NCBI RefSeq assembly: GCF_030732845.1
Contig: NZ_JASHKA010000015.1
Coordinates: forward strand, 62,001-126,000
DNA from: Roseibium sp. MMSF_3544
GTDB lineage: Bacteria; Pseudomonadota; Alphaproteobacteria; Rhizobiales; Stappiaceae
DNA: 64,000 nt
Direction: 5' to 3'
In this document: in pieces, positions 51,445 through 60,740 of the stretch
How positions within the stretch are numbered: the first letter of the stretch is position 1
How the letters are laid out: the number at the start of each line of letters is the position of its first letter
The notes under the pieces: generated by a model
Database searches by the model: none
Seen by the model: the letters and a program-made list of their open reading frames with translations, nothing else
What the model was told of the DNA's origin: nothing
Translations under genes and position numbers: made by a program

Positions 51445-54336
51445 ATGCTTAGGAAAAAGACCAATGGGGTTGCGCGACGCCCCCAGGGTGCAAGTATCCT
51501 TAGAGACGCTGCACATAAATCGGTAGACCGCCGGACATTCCTGAAGGGATCCGGAGTTGCCGCAGGCGGTTTGGCCGCCATTGCCGCCACAGGCGGAACA
51601 GTTCAAAAAGCTCAGGCCCAGTCGTCCGACGAAGCCGTAAACCTGGTAAAATCCGTCTGCACGCACTGTTCAGTCGGCTGTACCGTGATCGCCGAAGTCA
51701 AGAATGGCGTATGGACCGGCCAGGAGCCGGGATGGGACAGCCCCTTCAACCTCGGTGCGCACTGCGCCAAGGGTGCGGCCGTGCGCGAGCACGCACATGG
51801 TGAGCGCCGTCTGAAATACCCGATGAAAAAGGTCGGCGGCGAGTGGACGCGGATCAGCTGGGACGAGGCGATCAATGAGATCGGCGACCAGATGATGTCG
51901 ATCCGCGAGGAAAGTGGACCGGACAGTGTCTACTGGCTCGGGTCTGCCAAGCACAACAACGAACAGGCTTACCTGTTCCGCAAATTCGCGGCCTATTGGG
52001 GGACGAACAACGTCGACCACCAGGCGCGTATCTGTCACTCAACGACGGTTGCCGGCGTGGCGAACACATGGGGCTACGGCGCCATGACCAACAGCTACAA
52101 CGACATCCACAATTCCAAGGCGATTTTCATTATCGGCGGCAACCCGGCTGAAGCTCACCCGGTTTCCCTGCTGCACCTACTGCGCGCCAAGGAACAGAAC
52201 AACGCTCCGGTCATCGTCTGCGATCCGCGCTTCACACGCACGGCTGCACATGCGGACGAATATGTGCGCTTCCGTCCCGGAACGGACGTTGCCCTGATCT
52301 GGGGTATCCTGTGGCACATCTTCGACAACGGCTGGGAAGACAAAGAGTTCATCCGCACCCGCGTTTGGGGTATGGACCAGATCCGTGAAGAAGTCGCCAA
52401 GTGGACACCGGACGAAGTTGAGCGGGTGACCGGTACGCCGGAAAGCCAGCTGAAGCGCGTCGCGCGGACGCTTGCCAACAACCGTCCAGGCACCGTGATC
52501 TGGTGCATGGGTGGAACCCAGCACACTAACGGTAACAACAACACCCGTGCGTACTGCGTGCTTCAGCTTGCTCTGGGCAACATGGGCACCACGGGTGGCG
52601 GAACCAACATTTTCCGCGGCCATGACAACGTTCAGGGCGCAACGGATCTTGGCGTTCTCAGCCACACGCTTCCGGGTTACTACGGCCTGAGTGCTGGTGC
52701 CTGGGGTCACTGGGCCCGCGTATGGGATGAGGATCCCGACTGGCTGAAAGCCCAGTTCGCGACCGTCAAAGGGTCCGACGGCAAGGACAAGAACCTTCAG
52801 AACCTGACCGGTATTCCCGTCAGCCGCTGGATCGATGGTGTGCTGGAAGATCCGGCAAACACCGACCAGCCGAATGCGGTCCGGGCAATGGTTCTTTGGG
52901 GCCACGCTCCGAACTCGCAGACCCGTATGACGGAAATGAAAACGGCGATGGAAAAGCTGGATATGCTGGTCGTGATCGACCCGTATCCGACTGTCTCCGC
53001 TGTCCTTCATGACCGCACAGACGGTGTCTATCTGCTGCCGGCCTGTACACAGTTCGAAACCCGCGGTTCCGTAACCGCTTCGAACCGGTCGTTGCAATGG
53101 CGTGACAAGGTTGTCGATCCTCTGTTCGAAAGCTTGCCGGATGAAGTCATCATGGCCAAGCTCGCGAACAAGTTCGGTTGGGGCGACAGGCTCTTCCGCA
53201 ACATTGAGATGGACGATCCGGAAACACCGAACGTCGAAAGCATCACCCGCGAGTTCAACAGCGGCTTGTGGACGATCGGCTACACCGGGCAGTCGCCGGA
53301 GCGGATCAAATCGCACATGGCAAACCAGCACACGTTCGACCGGACGACGCTTCAGGCGATCGGTGGTCCGAACGACGGCGAATACTACGGCATGCCGTGG
53401 CCGTGCTGGGGCACTGCGGATATGAAGCATCCCGGAACGCCGAACCTTTATGACATGTCCAAGCCTGTCGCCGAAGGCGGCCTGTGCTTCCGGGCACGTT
53501 TCGGCGTCGAGCGTGATGGTGACAACCTTCTCGCGGATGGCGTGTCCAACCCGGGCGCGGAAATCCAGGACGGTTATCCTGAGTTCACCATGCAGATGCT
53601 GATGGATCTCGGCTGGGACGGCGATCTGACCGACGAGGAACGCGCTTCCATCGAGGCAGTTGCCGGACCGAAGACCAACTGGAAAACCGACCTGTCCGGC
53701 GGTATCCAGCGGGTTGCGATCAAGCATGGATGTGCTCCATTCGGCAACGCCAAGGCGCGTGCAGTCGTCTGGACCTTCCCGGATCCGGTTCCGCTGCACC
53801 GTGAACCGCTCTACACCAACCGCAGGGATCTGGTGGCAGACTATCCGACCTACGAGGATCGGAAGTTCTACCGCCTGCCGACGCTCTATGCGTCCATCCA
53901 GAAGCAGGACTTCTCGAAGGATTATCCAATCATCCTGACGTCCGGGCGCCTGGTGGAATATGAGGGCGGCGGTGACGAGACCCGTTCCAACCCGTGGCTC
54001 GCAGAGCTGCAGCAGGACATGTTCGTCGAGATCAATCCGAGAGATGCAAACAATCTCGGTATTCGCGACGGTTCGCAGGTCTGGGTTGAAGGTCCGGAGG
54101 GCGGCAAGGTCAAGGTCATGGCAATGGTGACACAAAGGGTCGGTGAGGGCGTTGCCTTCATGCCGTTCCACTTTGGCGGCCATTACCAGGGCGAAGACCT
54201 CAGGTCCAAGTATCCGAAAGGCGCCGATCCGTATGTCCTTGGCGAGAGCTGTAACACTGCTCAGACCTACGGCTACGACTCGGTGACACAGATGCAGGAG
54301 ACCAAAGCGACTCTCTGCAAGATCTCGGCCGCGTAA
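51445..54336 (+). CDS. fdhA: Formate dehydrogenase catalytic subunit, Tat-exported
   Basis: A 963-residue Mo/W-bis-MGD oxidoreductase that oxidises formate to CO2 in the periplasm. The Tat motif DRRTFLK is at residues 28-34. The N-terminal [4Fe-4S] cluster uses Cys72, Cys75 and Cys79 (CTHCSVGC) and Cys107 (GAHCAKG). The metal ligand is Cys197 in ARICHSTTVAG, so this is a cysteine and not a selenocysteine enzyme. FIIGGNPAEAHPVS and CMGGTQHTNGNN belong to cofactor-binding regions. It is followed 12 bp later by fdhB. A tungstate importer at 59-61 kb makes tungsten a possible metal. Confidence 0.94.
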   Translation: MLRKKTNGVARRPQGASILRDAAHKSVDRRTFLKGSGVAAGGLAAIAATGGTVQKAQAQSSDEAVNLVKSVCTHCSVGCTVIAEVKNGVWTGQEPGWDSPFNLGAHCAKGAAVREHAHGERRLKYPMKKVGGEWTRISWDEAINEIGDQMMSIREESGPDSVYWLGSAKHNNEQAYLFRKFAAYWGTNNVDHQARICHSTTVAGVANTWGYGAMTNSYNDIHNSKAIFIIGGNPAEAHPVSLLHLLRAKEQNNAPVIVCDPRFTRTAAHADEYVRFRPGTDVALIWGILWHIFDNGWEDKEFIRTRVWGMDQIREEVAKWTPDEVERVTGTPESQLKRVARTLANNRPGTVIWCMGGTQHTNGNNNTRAYCVLQLALGNMGTTGGGTNIFRGHDNVQGATDLGVLSHTLPGYYGLSAGAWGHWARVWDEDPDWLKAQFATVKGSDGKDKNLQNLTGIPVSRWIDGVLEDPANTDQPNAVRAMVLWGHAPNSQTRMTEMKTAMEKLDMLVVIDPYPTVSAVLHDRTDGVYLLPACTQFETRGSVTASNRSLQWRDKVVDPLFESLPDEVIMAKLANKFGWGDRLFRNIEMDDPETPNVESITREFNSGLWTIGYTGQSPERIKSHMANQHTFDRTTLQAIGGPNDGEYYGMPWPCWGTADMKHPGTPNLYDMSKPVAEGGLCFRARFGVERDGDNLLADGVSNPGAEIQDGYPEFTMQMLMDLGWDGDLTDEERASIEAVAGPKTNWKTDLSGGIQRVAIKHGCAPFGNAKARAVVWTFPDPVPLHREPLYTNRRDLVADYPTYEDRKFYRLPTLYASIQKQDFSKDYPIILTSGRLVEYEGGGDETRSNPWLAELQQDMFVEINPRDANNLGIRDGSQVWVEGPEGGKVKVMAMVTQRVGEGVAFMPFHFGGHYQGEDLRSKYPKGADPYVLGESCNTAQTYGYDSVTQMQETKATLCKISAA

Positions 54337-54348
54337 GGAGGAGACGCA

Positions 54349-54945
54349 ATGGCTGCTAGAGCAAAATTCCTTTGTGACGCCGAGCGATGCATCGAATGCA
54401 ATGCCTGCGTCACGGCTTGCAAAAACGAAAACGAAGTGCCTTGGGGGATCAACCGCCGCCGCGTCGTGACCATCAATGATGGCAGTCCGGGCGAACGGTC
54501 GATCTCCGTGGCCTGCATGCACTGTTCGGACGCACCCTGCATGGCGGTGTGCCCGGTCGATTGTTTCTACCAAAACGAAGAAGGTGTGGTTCTTCACTCG
54601 AAGGACCTTTGCATTGGCTGCGGCTACTGCTTCTACGCCTGTCCGTTTGGCGCGCCCCAGTTCCCGCAGGCCGGGAACTTCGGATCACGCGGCAAGATGG
54701 ACAAGTGCACCTTCTGTGCCGGTGGACCCGAAGAGAACAACTCAACCATTGAGTTTTCCAAGTATGGCGCGAACCGTATCGCACAGGGCAAACTGCCCTT
54801 GTGTGCTGAAATGTGCTCCACCAAAGCTCTGCTGGCAGGCGACGGCGACGTCGTTTCCGCCATCTACCGCGAGCGCGTGGTTGCCCGGGGCTTCGGTTCC
54901 GGCGCATGGGGCTGGGGTTCCGCCTACGGCCAAAGGGGCGGGTAG
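54349..54945 (+). CDS. fdhB: Formate dehydrogenase iron-sulfur subunit
   Basis: A 198-residue ferredoxin subunit with four [4Fe-4S] motifs: CIECNACVTACK, CMHCSDAPCMAVCPVDC, CIGCGYCFYACP, and a split set CTFC...CAEMC near residue 125-160. It passes electrons from the catalytic subunit to the membrane cytochrome b. It has no signal peptide and is presumably exported together with FdhA. AAGGAGGAGA precedes the ATG. Confidence 0.93.
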   Translation: MAARAKFLCDAERCIECNACVTACKNENEVPWGINRRRVVTINDGSPGERSISVACMHCSDAPCMAVCPVDCFYQNEEGVVLHSKDLCIGCGYCFYACPFGAPQFPQAGNFGSRGKMDKCTFCAGGPEENNSTIEFSKYGANRIAQGKLPLCAEMCSTKALLAGDGDVVSAIYRERVVARGFGSGAWGWGSAYGQRGG

Positions 54946-55023
54946 ACCGGGAGACAAGCCTGGCGGCGTTGGAGGGGTTCCGCCGCCAGGTCCTCCCGGC
55001 AGCATGCTCAAAAACTTCGTGCG

Positions 55024-55043
55024 GGGCGGCAAAAGTGCCGCCC
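55024..55043 (+). other. Hairpin between fdhB and fdhC
   Basis: GGGCGGCA-AAAG-TGCCGCCC: an 8-bp stem with a 4-nt loop in the 147-bp spacer. Without a T-run it is more likely an mRNA stability or processing element that adjusts the ratio of the subunits. Confidence 0.5.
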
Positions 55044-55092
55044 TGTTCGCCTTCGCACACATGCAATGACGAACAAGTATGAGGAACCGGCA

Positions 55093-56313
55093 ATGAAACG
55101 CTTCGCTTTGGCTGTTGTTGTCCTCTTGGCATTCCTGACACCAGGACTTGCTCAGGATCAGACACAGGAACCACAGCAGGCAGACCGTTCGGCGACGGGC
55201 GGTGCGCAGACGCTGGAAGACATCATGAAGCGCCAGCGCGGAGAGAAAGTCGACAATGACTTCCGCAGCAACGCGACCGGTGATCCGGATTCGGCAGCTG
55301 GAATTTCCTCACAACTCGGCACACTCGGCGGTGTCTCAGATCCGGAACTGTGGCGTGCGCTTCGCTTCGGATCCGCCGATATCAAGGTCTCGTCCGGCGG
55401 CAAGGAAGCCACCGTCCTGATGCAGGACGGCGGTATGCGCTGGCTTGAAATACGCAACGGGCCGTTGAAGATTTACGGTGCTTATCTTCTCGCCGGCACG
55501 CTCGCCTTCCTGGTCCTGTTCTACCTGCTTCGCGGCAAGATCAGGATCGATGGGGACAAAACGGGCCGCACGATTACGCGCTTCAAGGCGGTCGAAAGGT
55601 TCGGGCACTGGCTGCTCGCAGGCAGTTTCATTCTGCTTGCGGTGACCGGCCTAATCGTATTGTTCGGCCGGATCGCAATCATTCCGCTGATCGGCAAAGA
55701 CGCCTACGCACCGGTCGCACTGGCGTCGAAATGGGTCCACAACAACGTGTCCTGGGCGTTTATGCTGGGCCTCGTGATGGTGTTTGTCATGTGGGTGGTG
55801 CACAACATACCGAACAAGACGGACCTGAAGTGGATTGCCGTCGGGGGCGGTTTGCTCAAGAAGGGCGTGCACCCACCGGCCAAGAAATTCAACTTCGGCC
55901 AGAAAATGATTTTCTGGGGGGTCATCGTTCTCGGAGCATCAATTTCGGCGTCCGGCATCTCCCTTCTGTTCCCGTTCGAATTCCCGATGTTCGCAGCAAC
56001 GTTCGAAGCACTGAACAATCTCGGCCTGCCGCAACTGGTTGGACTCGGTACACTGCCGACGGAACTCGCACCGCATGAGGAAATGCAGTACGCGCAGCTT
56101 TGGCACACGATCATTGCCTTTGTCATGATCGCCATGATCCTTGCCCATATCTACATCGGCTCCGTTGGCATGGAGGGTGCCTATGACGCCATGGGGTCCG
56201 GCGAGGTTGAGCTGCAATGGGCGCGCGAACACCATGGCCTGTGGGTCAAGGAGGTTGAACAAGCCGAGCAAAAAACCCAAGCGCCTGACAAGAGCGCGGT
56301 TCCTGCCGAGTAG
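55093..56313 (+). CDS. fdhC: Formate dehydrogenase cytochrome b subunit
   Basis: A 406-residue membrane protein. The ATG at 55093 follows GAGGA and gives a signal peptide MKRFALAVVVLLAFLTPGLA. A periplasmic stretch of about 110 residues precedes five hydrophobic segments. Heme-ligand His residues are likely in ERFGHWLLAGSFILLAVTG, KWVHNNVSWAFMLG and the final QLWHTIIAFVMIAMILAHIY. It passes electrons to quinone. The long N-terminal extension is typical of the gamma subunit in this class. Confidence 0.9.
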   Translation: MKRFALAVVVLLAFLTPGLAQDQTQEPQQADRSATGGAQTLEDIMKRQRGEKVDNDFRSNATGDPDSAAGISSQLGTLGGVSDPELWRALRFGSADIKVSSGGKEATVLMQDGGMRWLEIRNGPLKIYGAYLLAGTLAFLVLFYLLRGKIRIDGDKTGRTITRFKAVERFGHWLLAGSFILLAVTGLIVLFGRIAIIPLIGKDAYAPVALASKWVHNNVSWAFMLGLVMVFVMWVVHNIPNKTDLKWIAVGGGLLKKGVHPPAKKFNFGQKMIFWGVIVLGASISASGISLLFPFEFPMFAATFEALNNLGLPQLVGLGTLPTELAPHEEMQYAQLWHTIIAFVMIAMILAHIYIGSVGMEGAYDAMGSGEVELQWAREHHGLWVKEVEQAEQKTQAPDKSAVPAE

Positions 56314-56398
56314 GACCGGGCCGGTGACTATTGGCTTATATTTCGCTTCGGCGTCACTCCGGGCTGGCATAGCCTGGAGCCAGGAGCTGCTTGCGACA

Positions 56399-57772
56399 GT
56401 GTTCAGGAGCACGGGATCGAGCAACAACCGGATCCCGTCGCTGCCTGTTCGGTTCGCGTTGATCGTTGTTCTGTCCTGTTCACCAGCCGGCCTCGCAGGT
56501 GCTGCAGACTTCCAAACCCTCAAGGGGCATGGCGGCCCGGTTATGGACATTACCGTCTCGCCGGAAGCAGGGCTTGTCGCCACAGCAAGTTTCGACAACG
56601 CCGTCGGGATCTGGGCGGGACGGACGCCGCGCTGGCTCGATGGCCACGACGCAGCCGTGAAGGTGGTCAGGTTCGTTGACGAGAGCCGGGTCGTTTCCGC
56701 CGGCGACGACAATGCCATCATGCTCTGGAACCTCGACGACGGATCGGGAACGCGACTGGAGGGGCACACTGCCAAGGTGACGGGGCTCGCGGTCTCACCG
56801 GATGGCAGGACGATCGCAAGCGCGAGCTGGGACACCCGGATCGGGCTTTGGCCGGTGGATGGCGGAGAGCCCGTTTTTCTCTCCGGGCACACTGCGGGTG
56901 TGAACAAGGTCGCGTTTTCCGCTGATGGCGCCTGGCTTTATTCCGCTTCGGTCGACGGCTCGATCAAACTCTGGGACCTTGTTCAGAAGTCTGAAAAGCG
57001 GGTGATTGAACGCAATGGGTTCGGCATCAACGTCATGGTGCTCGGTGGCGCAAACAGCAATGAAACCTGGGTGGCCTACGGTTCGCAGGACGGTGTCACC
57101 CGGATCGTCGATATCGAAAGTGGCGAACGGCTCCACGACTTCACGCTGGAACGGCGGCCGATACTTGCCATGGCGCTCAGCGCGGATGGTGAGTTGCTGG
57201 CGACAGGGGATGGTCACGGCTACATCACCGTCTTCAACACTCAGAGCTGGACCATCGAGGCTGATTTCAAGGCTGCCCTGAAGGGCCCGATCTGGGCGCT
57301 TGCGTTTTCGAAAGATGCGGAAGTGCTTCATGCCGGTGGCATCGAGAACATCGTCTATTCCTGGCCGGTCGAGGATCTGGGAACGTTCGATCCGATGGCT
57401 CAGGAAACGCCTCAGTTTCTGCGCAAGCCCGAGGACATGTCCAATGGTGAACGGCAGTTCGCCCGCAAGTGCTCCATCTGTCATGCCTTGACGGCAGATG
57501 GAGGGCGCAAGGCGGGGCCGACGCTCTATGCTGTCTTCGGCAGACAGGCGGGAACGCTGCCGAATTATCCCTATTCGGAAACCTTGAGCGGATCTGATAT
57601 CATCTGGACAGAGGAGACGATTGACCAATTGTTTCTCGACGGTCCGGATCATTTTATTCCGGGGTCGAAGATGCCGATGCAGGTCATTGCCCGTCCGGAA
57701 GACCGGAGCGATCTGGTCGACTACCTGAAAACGGCAACAACCGCCGGGAACAAGAGTGGAGAAACGCAATGA
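56399..57772 (+). CDS. WD40-repeat protein with c-type heme domain
   Basis: A secreted protein of about 457 residues. The start is taken as GTG at 56399, which gives a signal peptide around FALIVVLSCSPAGLAGA; longer readings overlap fdhC. About seven WD-like repeats follow (IASASWDTRIGLWPVD, LYSASVDGSIKLWDLV). A C-terminal cytochrome c domain has the heme motif KCSICHAL and the axial Met region PGSKMPMQVI. It is last but one in the formate dehydrogenase operon and may link the enzyme to periplasmic electron carriers. Confidence 0.8.
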   Translation: MFRSTGSSNNRIPSLPVRFALIVVLSCSPAGLAGAADFQTLKGHGGPVMDITVSPEAGLVATASFDNAVGIWAGRTPRWLDGHDAAVKVVRFVDESRVVSAGDDNAIMLWNLDDGSGTRLEGHTAKVTGLAVSPDGRTIASASWDTRIGLWPVDGGEPVFLSGHTAGVNKVAFSADGAWLYSASVDGSIKLWDLVQKSEKRVIERNGFGINVMVLGGANSNETWVAYGSQDGVTRIVDIESGERLHDFTLERRPILAMALSADGELLATGDGHGYITVFNTQSWTIEADFKAALKGPIWALAFSKDAEVLHAGGIENIVYSWPVEDLGTFDPMAQETPQFLRKPEDMSNGERQFARKCSICHALTADGGRKAGPTLYAVFGRQAGTLPNYPYSETLSGSDIIWTEETIDQLFLDGPDHFIPGSKMPMQVIARPEDRSDLVDYLKTATTAGNKSGETQ

Positions 57773-57897
57773 GAGCGATGCTTGCTGCCTTTGCTGCAAT
57801 CGTGGTTATCTCGATTGGTGCCAGCGAGTTTTTGGATCGCGCTGGATTTTCCAGCGCCGAACAAGCCAGCAGTTCTTCCGTGAGACTGGGGGAGTAG
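57769..57897 (+). CDS. Small membrane-anchored protein (42 residues)
   Basis: ATG overlaps the stop of the WD40-cytochrome gene (ATGA). It starts MRAMLAAFAAIVVISIGASE, one membrane or signal segment, then a Ser-rich tail ending SSSVRLGE. Translational coupling and position at the operon end argue that it is real. Function unknown. Confidence 0.62.
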   Translation: MRAMLAAFAAIVVISIGASEFLDRAGFSSAEQASSSSVRLGE

Positions 57898-58001
57898 GCC
57901 TGTTGGCATCCGCACTGCGATGACCGGCAACGGACCTTAAAATCGAGTCCAATTTTTTTATCGTCCGAACGGCACAGTGTTTATCAGCAATCTCCTGGGG
58001 C

Positions 58002-59045
58002 GTGCCCGTGTCCATTGCCGTACCGCTCTCACCCTTCGACATCGACGTAAAATGGCTGTCTGATGTGCTCTCAAGTCACGGCCACTACGGTCAGGTGACA
58101 GTCGAAACCCTTTCTGTCACCTCTTGCACCAAGTGGAATGTTGCAGATACCGCGTTTGTTGAAGCCGTATTCGACAATCCACCCCCCGACCTGCCATCGA
58201 GGTTTTTCCTGAAGATCAGGCAGGAGCCGGATCCGCTTTCGTCCATTTTTCCCGGCGAGCAGACGTTTTACGAAGACGCACCGAGCTCAGGTCTTCCGCT
58301 TGCGGCCTGTCTGGCTTCGCTGGTCGATCCATTCAGCGGTGCCACGTGCATCGTGCTTGAAGATCTTTCAACGACACATGTTGCGACGCCCTGGCCCCTG
58401 CCGCCAACGCTTGCACGCTGCCATGCGGCGGTGCAGTCGCTAGCTGTGATACATGCGCATTGGGCTCAAGATGCAACAGATGCGCTCAACAAGCGCGAAG
58501 ACGTTCTCGACCAATACGTGTCTGAGATGTTGCCGGCATTTCTGGATGCACTTGGAGACAGGCTTTCCGAGGATCGAGCCGCGCTATTGGTCAAAGTCTG
58601 CGATTTGATACCGTCGCTGAAAGCAACGCGGTACGAAAGCGGAGCGCCTGTCACCCGAATTCATGGTGACGCCCATTTCTGGAACGTCCTGTATCCAAGG
58701 GACGAGGCGGGCGGCAAAGCCATTCTGATCGACTGGGAAGACTGGCGGGTCGATTTTGCAGGGCTGGATCTGGCCCTGATGATTGCCATGCACTGGTATC
58801 CCCAACGCCGGGCCTTGCACGAAGCGGATCTGCTCAAGAGTTATCTTAGGGCCTATAACGCCTGTGCTTCCGAGGCCATCTCCTGGGATGCGTTCTGGCA
58901 CGACTACCGGCTTGGCCACATCTGCAATGCGATCATACCGGTCTTCCAGCATGCTGCCGGCAGCAAACACGCCAGCTGGTGGTCGCATCTGGAACGATGG
59001 TTTCTTGCGTTCGAAGACCTGAATTGCCGCGATTTCCTGGAGTGA
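58002..59045 (+). CDS. APH/ecdysteroid-kinase-like phosphotransferase
   Basis: A 347-residue kinase-like protein with catalytic loop TRIHGDAHFWNVLYP and metal-binding ILIDWEDWRVDFAGLDLALM, as in aminoglycoside and choline kinases. The N-terminal lobe is weakly conserved, with a Lys in FFLKIRQE as likely ATP-binding residue. It starts at GTG 58002, 104 bp after the formate dehydrogenase operon, and is convergent with the tungstate importer. The substrate is not predictable. Confidence 0.78.
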   Translation: MPVSIAVPLSPFDIDVKWLSDVLSSHGHYGQVTVETLSVTSCTKWNVADTAFVEAVFDNPPPDLPSRFFLKIRQEPDPLSSIFPGEQTFYEDAPSSGLPLAACLASLVDPFSGATCIVLEDLSTTHVATPWPLPPTLARCHAAVQSLAVIHAHWAQDATDALNKREDVLDQYVSEMLPAFLDALGDRLSEDRAALLVKVCDLIPSLKATRYESGAPVTRIHGDAHFWNVLYPRDEAGGKAILIDWEDWRVDFAGLDLALMIAMHWYPQRRALHEADLLKSYLRAYNACASEAISWDAFWHDYRLGHICNAIIPVFQHAAGSKHASWWSHLERWFLAFEDLNCRDFLE

Positions 59046-59088
59046 ACCGCGGCACCAGTCGCCCAGCAAGCGCAGTGCCGATACCAGA

Positions 59089-59925
59089 TCAGCTCGGACC
59101 GCCATTCCCGTTCGGAAAGAACAACTGCTGTCCGTCGATCTTGTAGTCGGCGATCGCATTCTGGCCTTCATTCGACAAGAGCCAGTCGACAAAGACCTGC
59201 CCTTCTTCGGACTTCACATGCGGGTGGGCCTTGGGGTTCACCAGAATGACGCCGTACTGGTTGAACATTCTTGGGTCGCCCTCAACCACGATCTCGTGAT
59301 TGCCCTTGTTGCCGAAAGCAATCCACGTGGCGCGATCGGTCAGAACATAGGCACCCATTCCGGTCCCGGTGTTCAGCGTGGCCCCCATGCCGGAACCCGT
59401 TTCGCGGTACCATTCGCCTGAGGCGGCCTGGGCGTCGATATCCGCGGCCTGCCAAAGCCGCAGCTCGGCTTTGTGCGTGCCACTGTCGTCTCCGCGCGAG
59501 GCGAAGGTTGCCTTGGCGCCGGCTATTTTCTGCAAGGCGGCGACAACGTCACTCATACCCCTGACGCTTGCAGGATCTGCTGCCGGGCCAACAATGACAA
59601 AGTCGTTGTACATGACATCGGATCGGGAGACGCCAAAGCCGTCAGCAACGAATTTTTCTTCCGCCGGCTTGGAATGCACGAATAGCACATCGCCGTCGCC
59701 GTTGGTGGCATTGCGGATCGCCTGTCCGGTGCCAACGGCAACGACCCGGACCTCGATACCGGTTTTGTCGCGGAAGATCGGAAGGATGTGTTCGAACAAC
59801 CCGGAATTCTGCGTCGAGGTCGTCGACTGAACGATGATGAACTTGTCGTCCGCCCTTGCAGTTTGAGCTGAAGTGGCGCACAGGAACGCGAGCAGAAGCG
59901 TTGCCAGAAATGTCCGTCTGTTCAA
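59089..59925 (-). CDS. tupA: Tungstate ABC transporter, binding protein
   Basis: A 278-residue periplasmic protein with signal peptide MNRRTFLATLLLAFLCATSA. The tungstate-binding TupA signature VQSTTSTQNSGLFEHILPIF follows the cleavage site, and RGDDSGTHKAELRLW and GMGATLN are also TupA-like. It is distinguished from ModA by the TTS-type motif. Last gene of the leftward tupBCA operon, overlapping tupC by 4 bp. It likely supplies tungsten for formate dehydrogenase. Confidence 0.9.
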   Translation of the reverse strand: MNRRTFLATLLLAFLCATSAQTARADDKFIIVQSTTSTQNSGLFEHILPIFRDKTGIEVRVVAVGTGQAIRNATNGDGDVLFVHSKPAEEKFVADGFGVSRSDVMYNDFVIVGPAADPASVRGMSDVVAALQKIAGAKATFASRGDDSGTHKAELRLWQAADIDAQAASGEWYRETGSGMGATLNTGTGMGAYVLTDRATWIAFGNKGNHEIVVEGDPRMFNQYGVILVNPKAHPHVKSEEGQVFVDWLLSNEGQNAIADYKIDGQQLFFPNGNGGPS

Positions 59926-60740
59926 GTGTTGCTCCCGGGATAGCTTGAAACGGAATGAAGATCAGGTCCGAGGTAAAGACGACCGTCGCGCCAGGCGCGT
60001 GCAGGCTCGCTGCGCGGCCTGTTGAGAACCTGATCGACCGGCCCGGTCTCAGCAATGCGACCGTCCTGAAGGAAAATCACATCCTCACCAAGGCGTTTTG
60101 CCTGGCCGGCGTCGTGGGTCACAAGCACGATCGTGATCCCTTGAGCGTTCGCTTCCAGAACCAGCTTTTCGATGGCGGCGGTCGATGCGGGATCGAGATT
60201 CGCCGTCGGCTCATCCAGAAACAGGAGGTCGGGCTCGCAGGCAAGTGCCCGCACCACGGCAAGACGCTGTTGTTCACCGCCGGACAGGACCCGTGCCGGA
60301 CGATGCGCAAGATGAGACAGACCCGCGGAGGCGAGGGCTTGGTCGATCTTTTCTGCGCGTGGGCGTCCCTGCAGCCCTCTGACTGACAGCGCAAACTTGA
60401 GGTTGGCCAAAACGGAGCGGCGCAGCAGCACCGGGCGCTGGAACACCATCGCCTGCGCCCGCATGGTCTTCTTCGTCAAGGGACTGCCCTGCCAAAGGAC
60501 CTCGCCCTCTTTCGGCTTGATCAAGCCGTGCATCAATCTCAGGAGCAGGCTCTTGCCGGCACCGTTCGGACCCATGATCAACGTGCGGGCACCGCGCCGG
60601 ACCGACACATCGACCCCGTGCAGAAGTCTCTGTCCGCCTGCTTCAAAACCGAGGTTACGGGCTTCAAGGATCGGTTCACCAGTTGCGGTTCTGTGACAAC
60701 TGGAGGGGGCTGCCGGCATGTCGAAAGCAAGATCACGCAT
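59922..60740 (-). CDS. tupC: Tungstate ABC transporter, ATPase
   Basis: A 272-residue ATP-binding subunit with Walker A MGPNGAGKSLLLRL, signature VLSGGEQQRLAVVRAL, Walker B LLFLDEPTANLDP and switch His VLVTHDAGQAKRL. It overlaps tupB by 8 bp and tupA by 4 bp. Named from its position between the TupA binding protein and the TupB permease. Confidence 0.88.
   Translation of the reverse strand: MRDLAFDMPAAPSSCHRTATGEPILEARNLGFEAGGQRLLHGVDVSVRRGARTLIMGPNGAGKSLLLRLMHGLIKPKEGEVLWQGSPLTKKTMRAQAMVFQRPVLLRRSVLANLKFALSVRGLQGRPRAEKIDQALASAGLSHLAHRPARVLSGGEQQRLAVVRALACEPDLLFLDEPTANLDPASTAAIEKLVLEANAQGITIVLVTHDAGQAKRLGEDVIFLQDGRIAETGPVDQVLNRPRSEPARAWRDGRLYLGPDLHSVSSYPGSNT

Noticed and set aside
52177..54597. 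806-residue open frame on the minus strand
   Set aside because: Antisense to fdhA and fdhB. It has no domain and no ribosome-binding site, while fdhA carries all its cofactor motifs.
55004..55069. 21-codon ORF between fdhB and fdhC (MLKNFVRGGKSAALFAFAHMQ split here as MLKNFVRGGK and SAALFAFAHMQ)
   Set aside because: It has no ribosome-binding site and spans the hairpin at 55024-55043. Coding is possible but unsupported.
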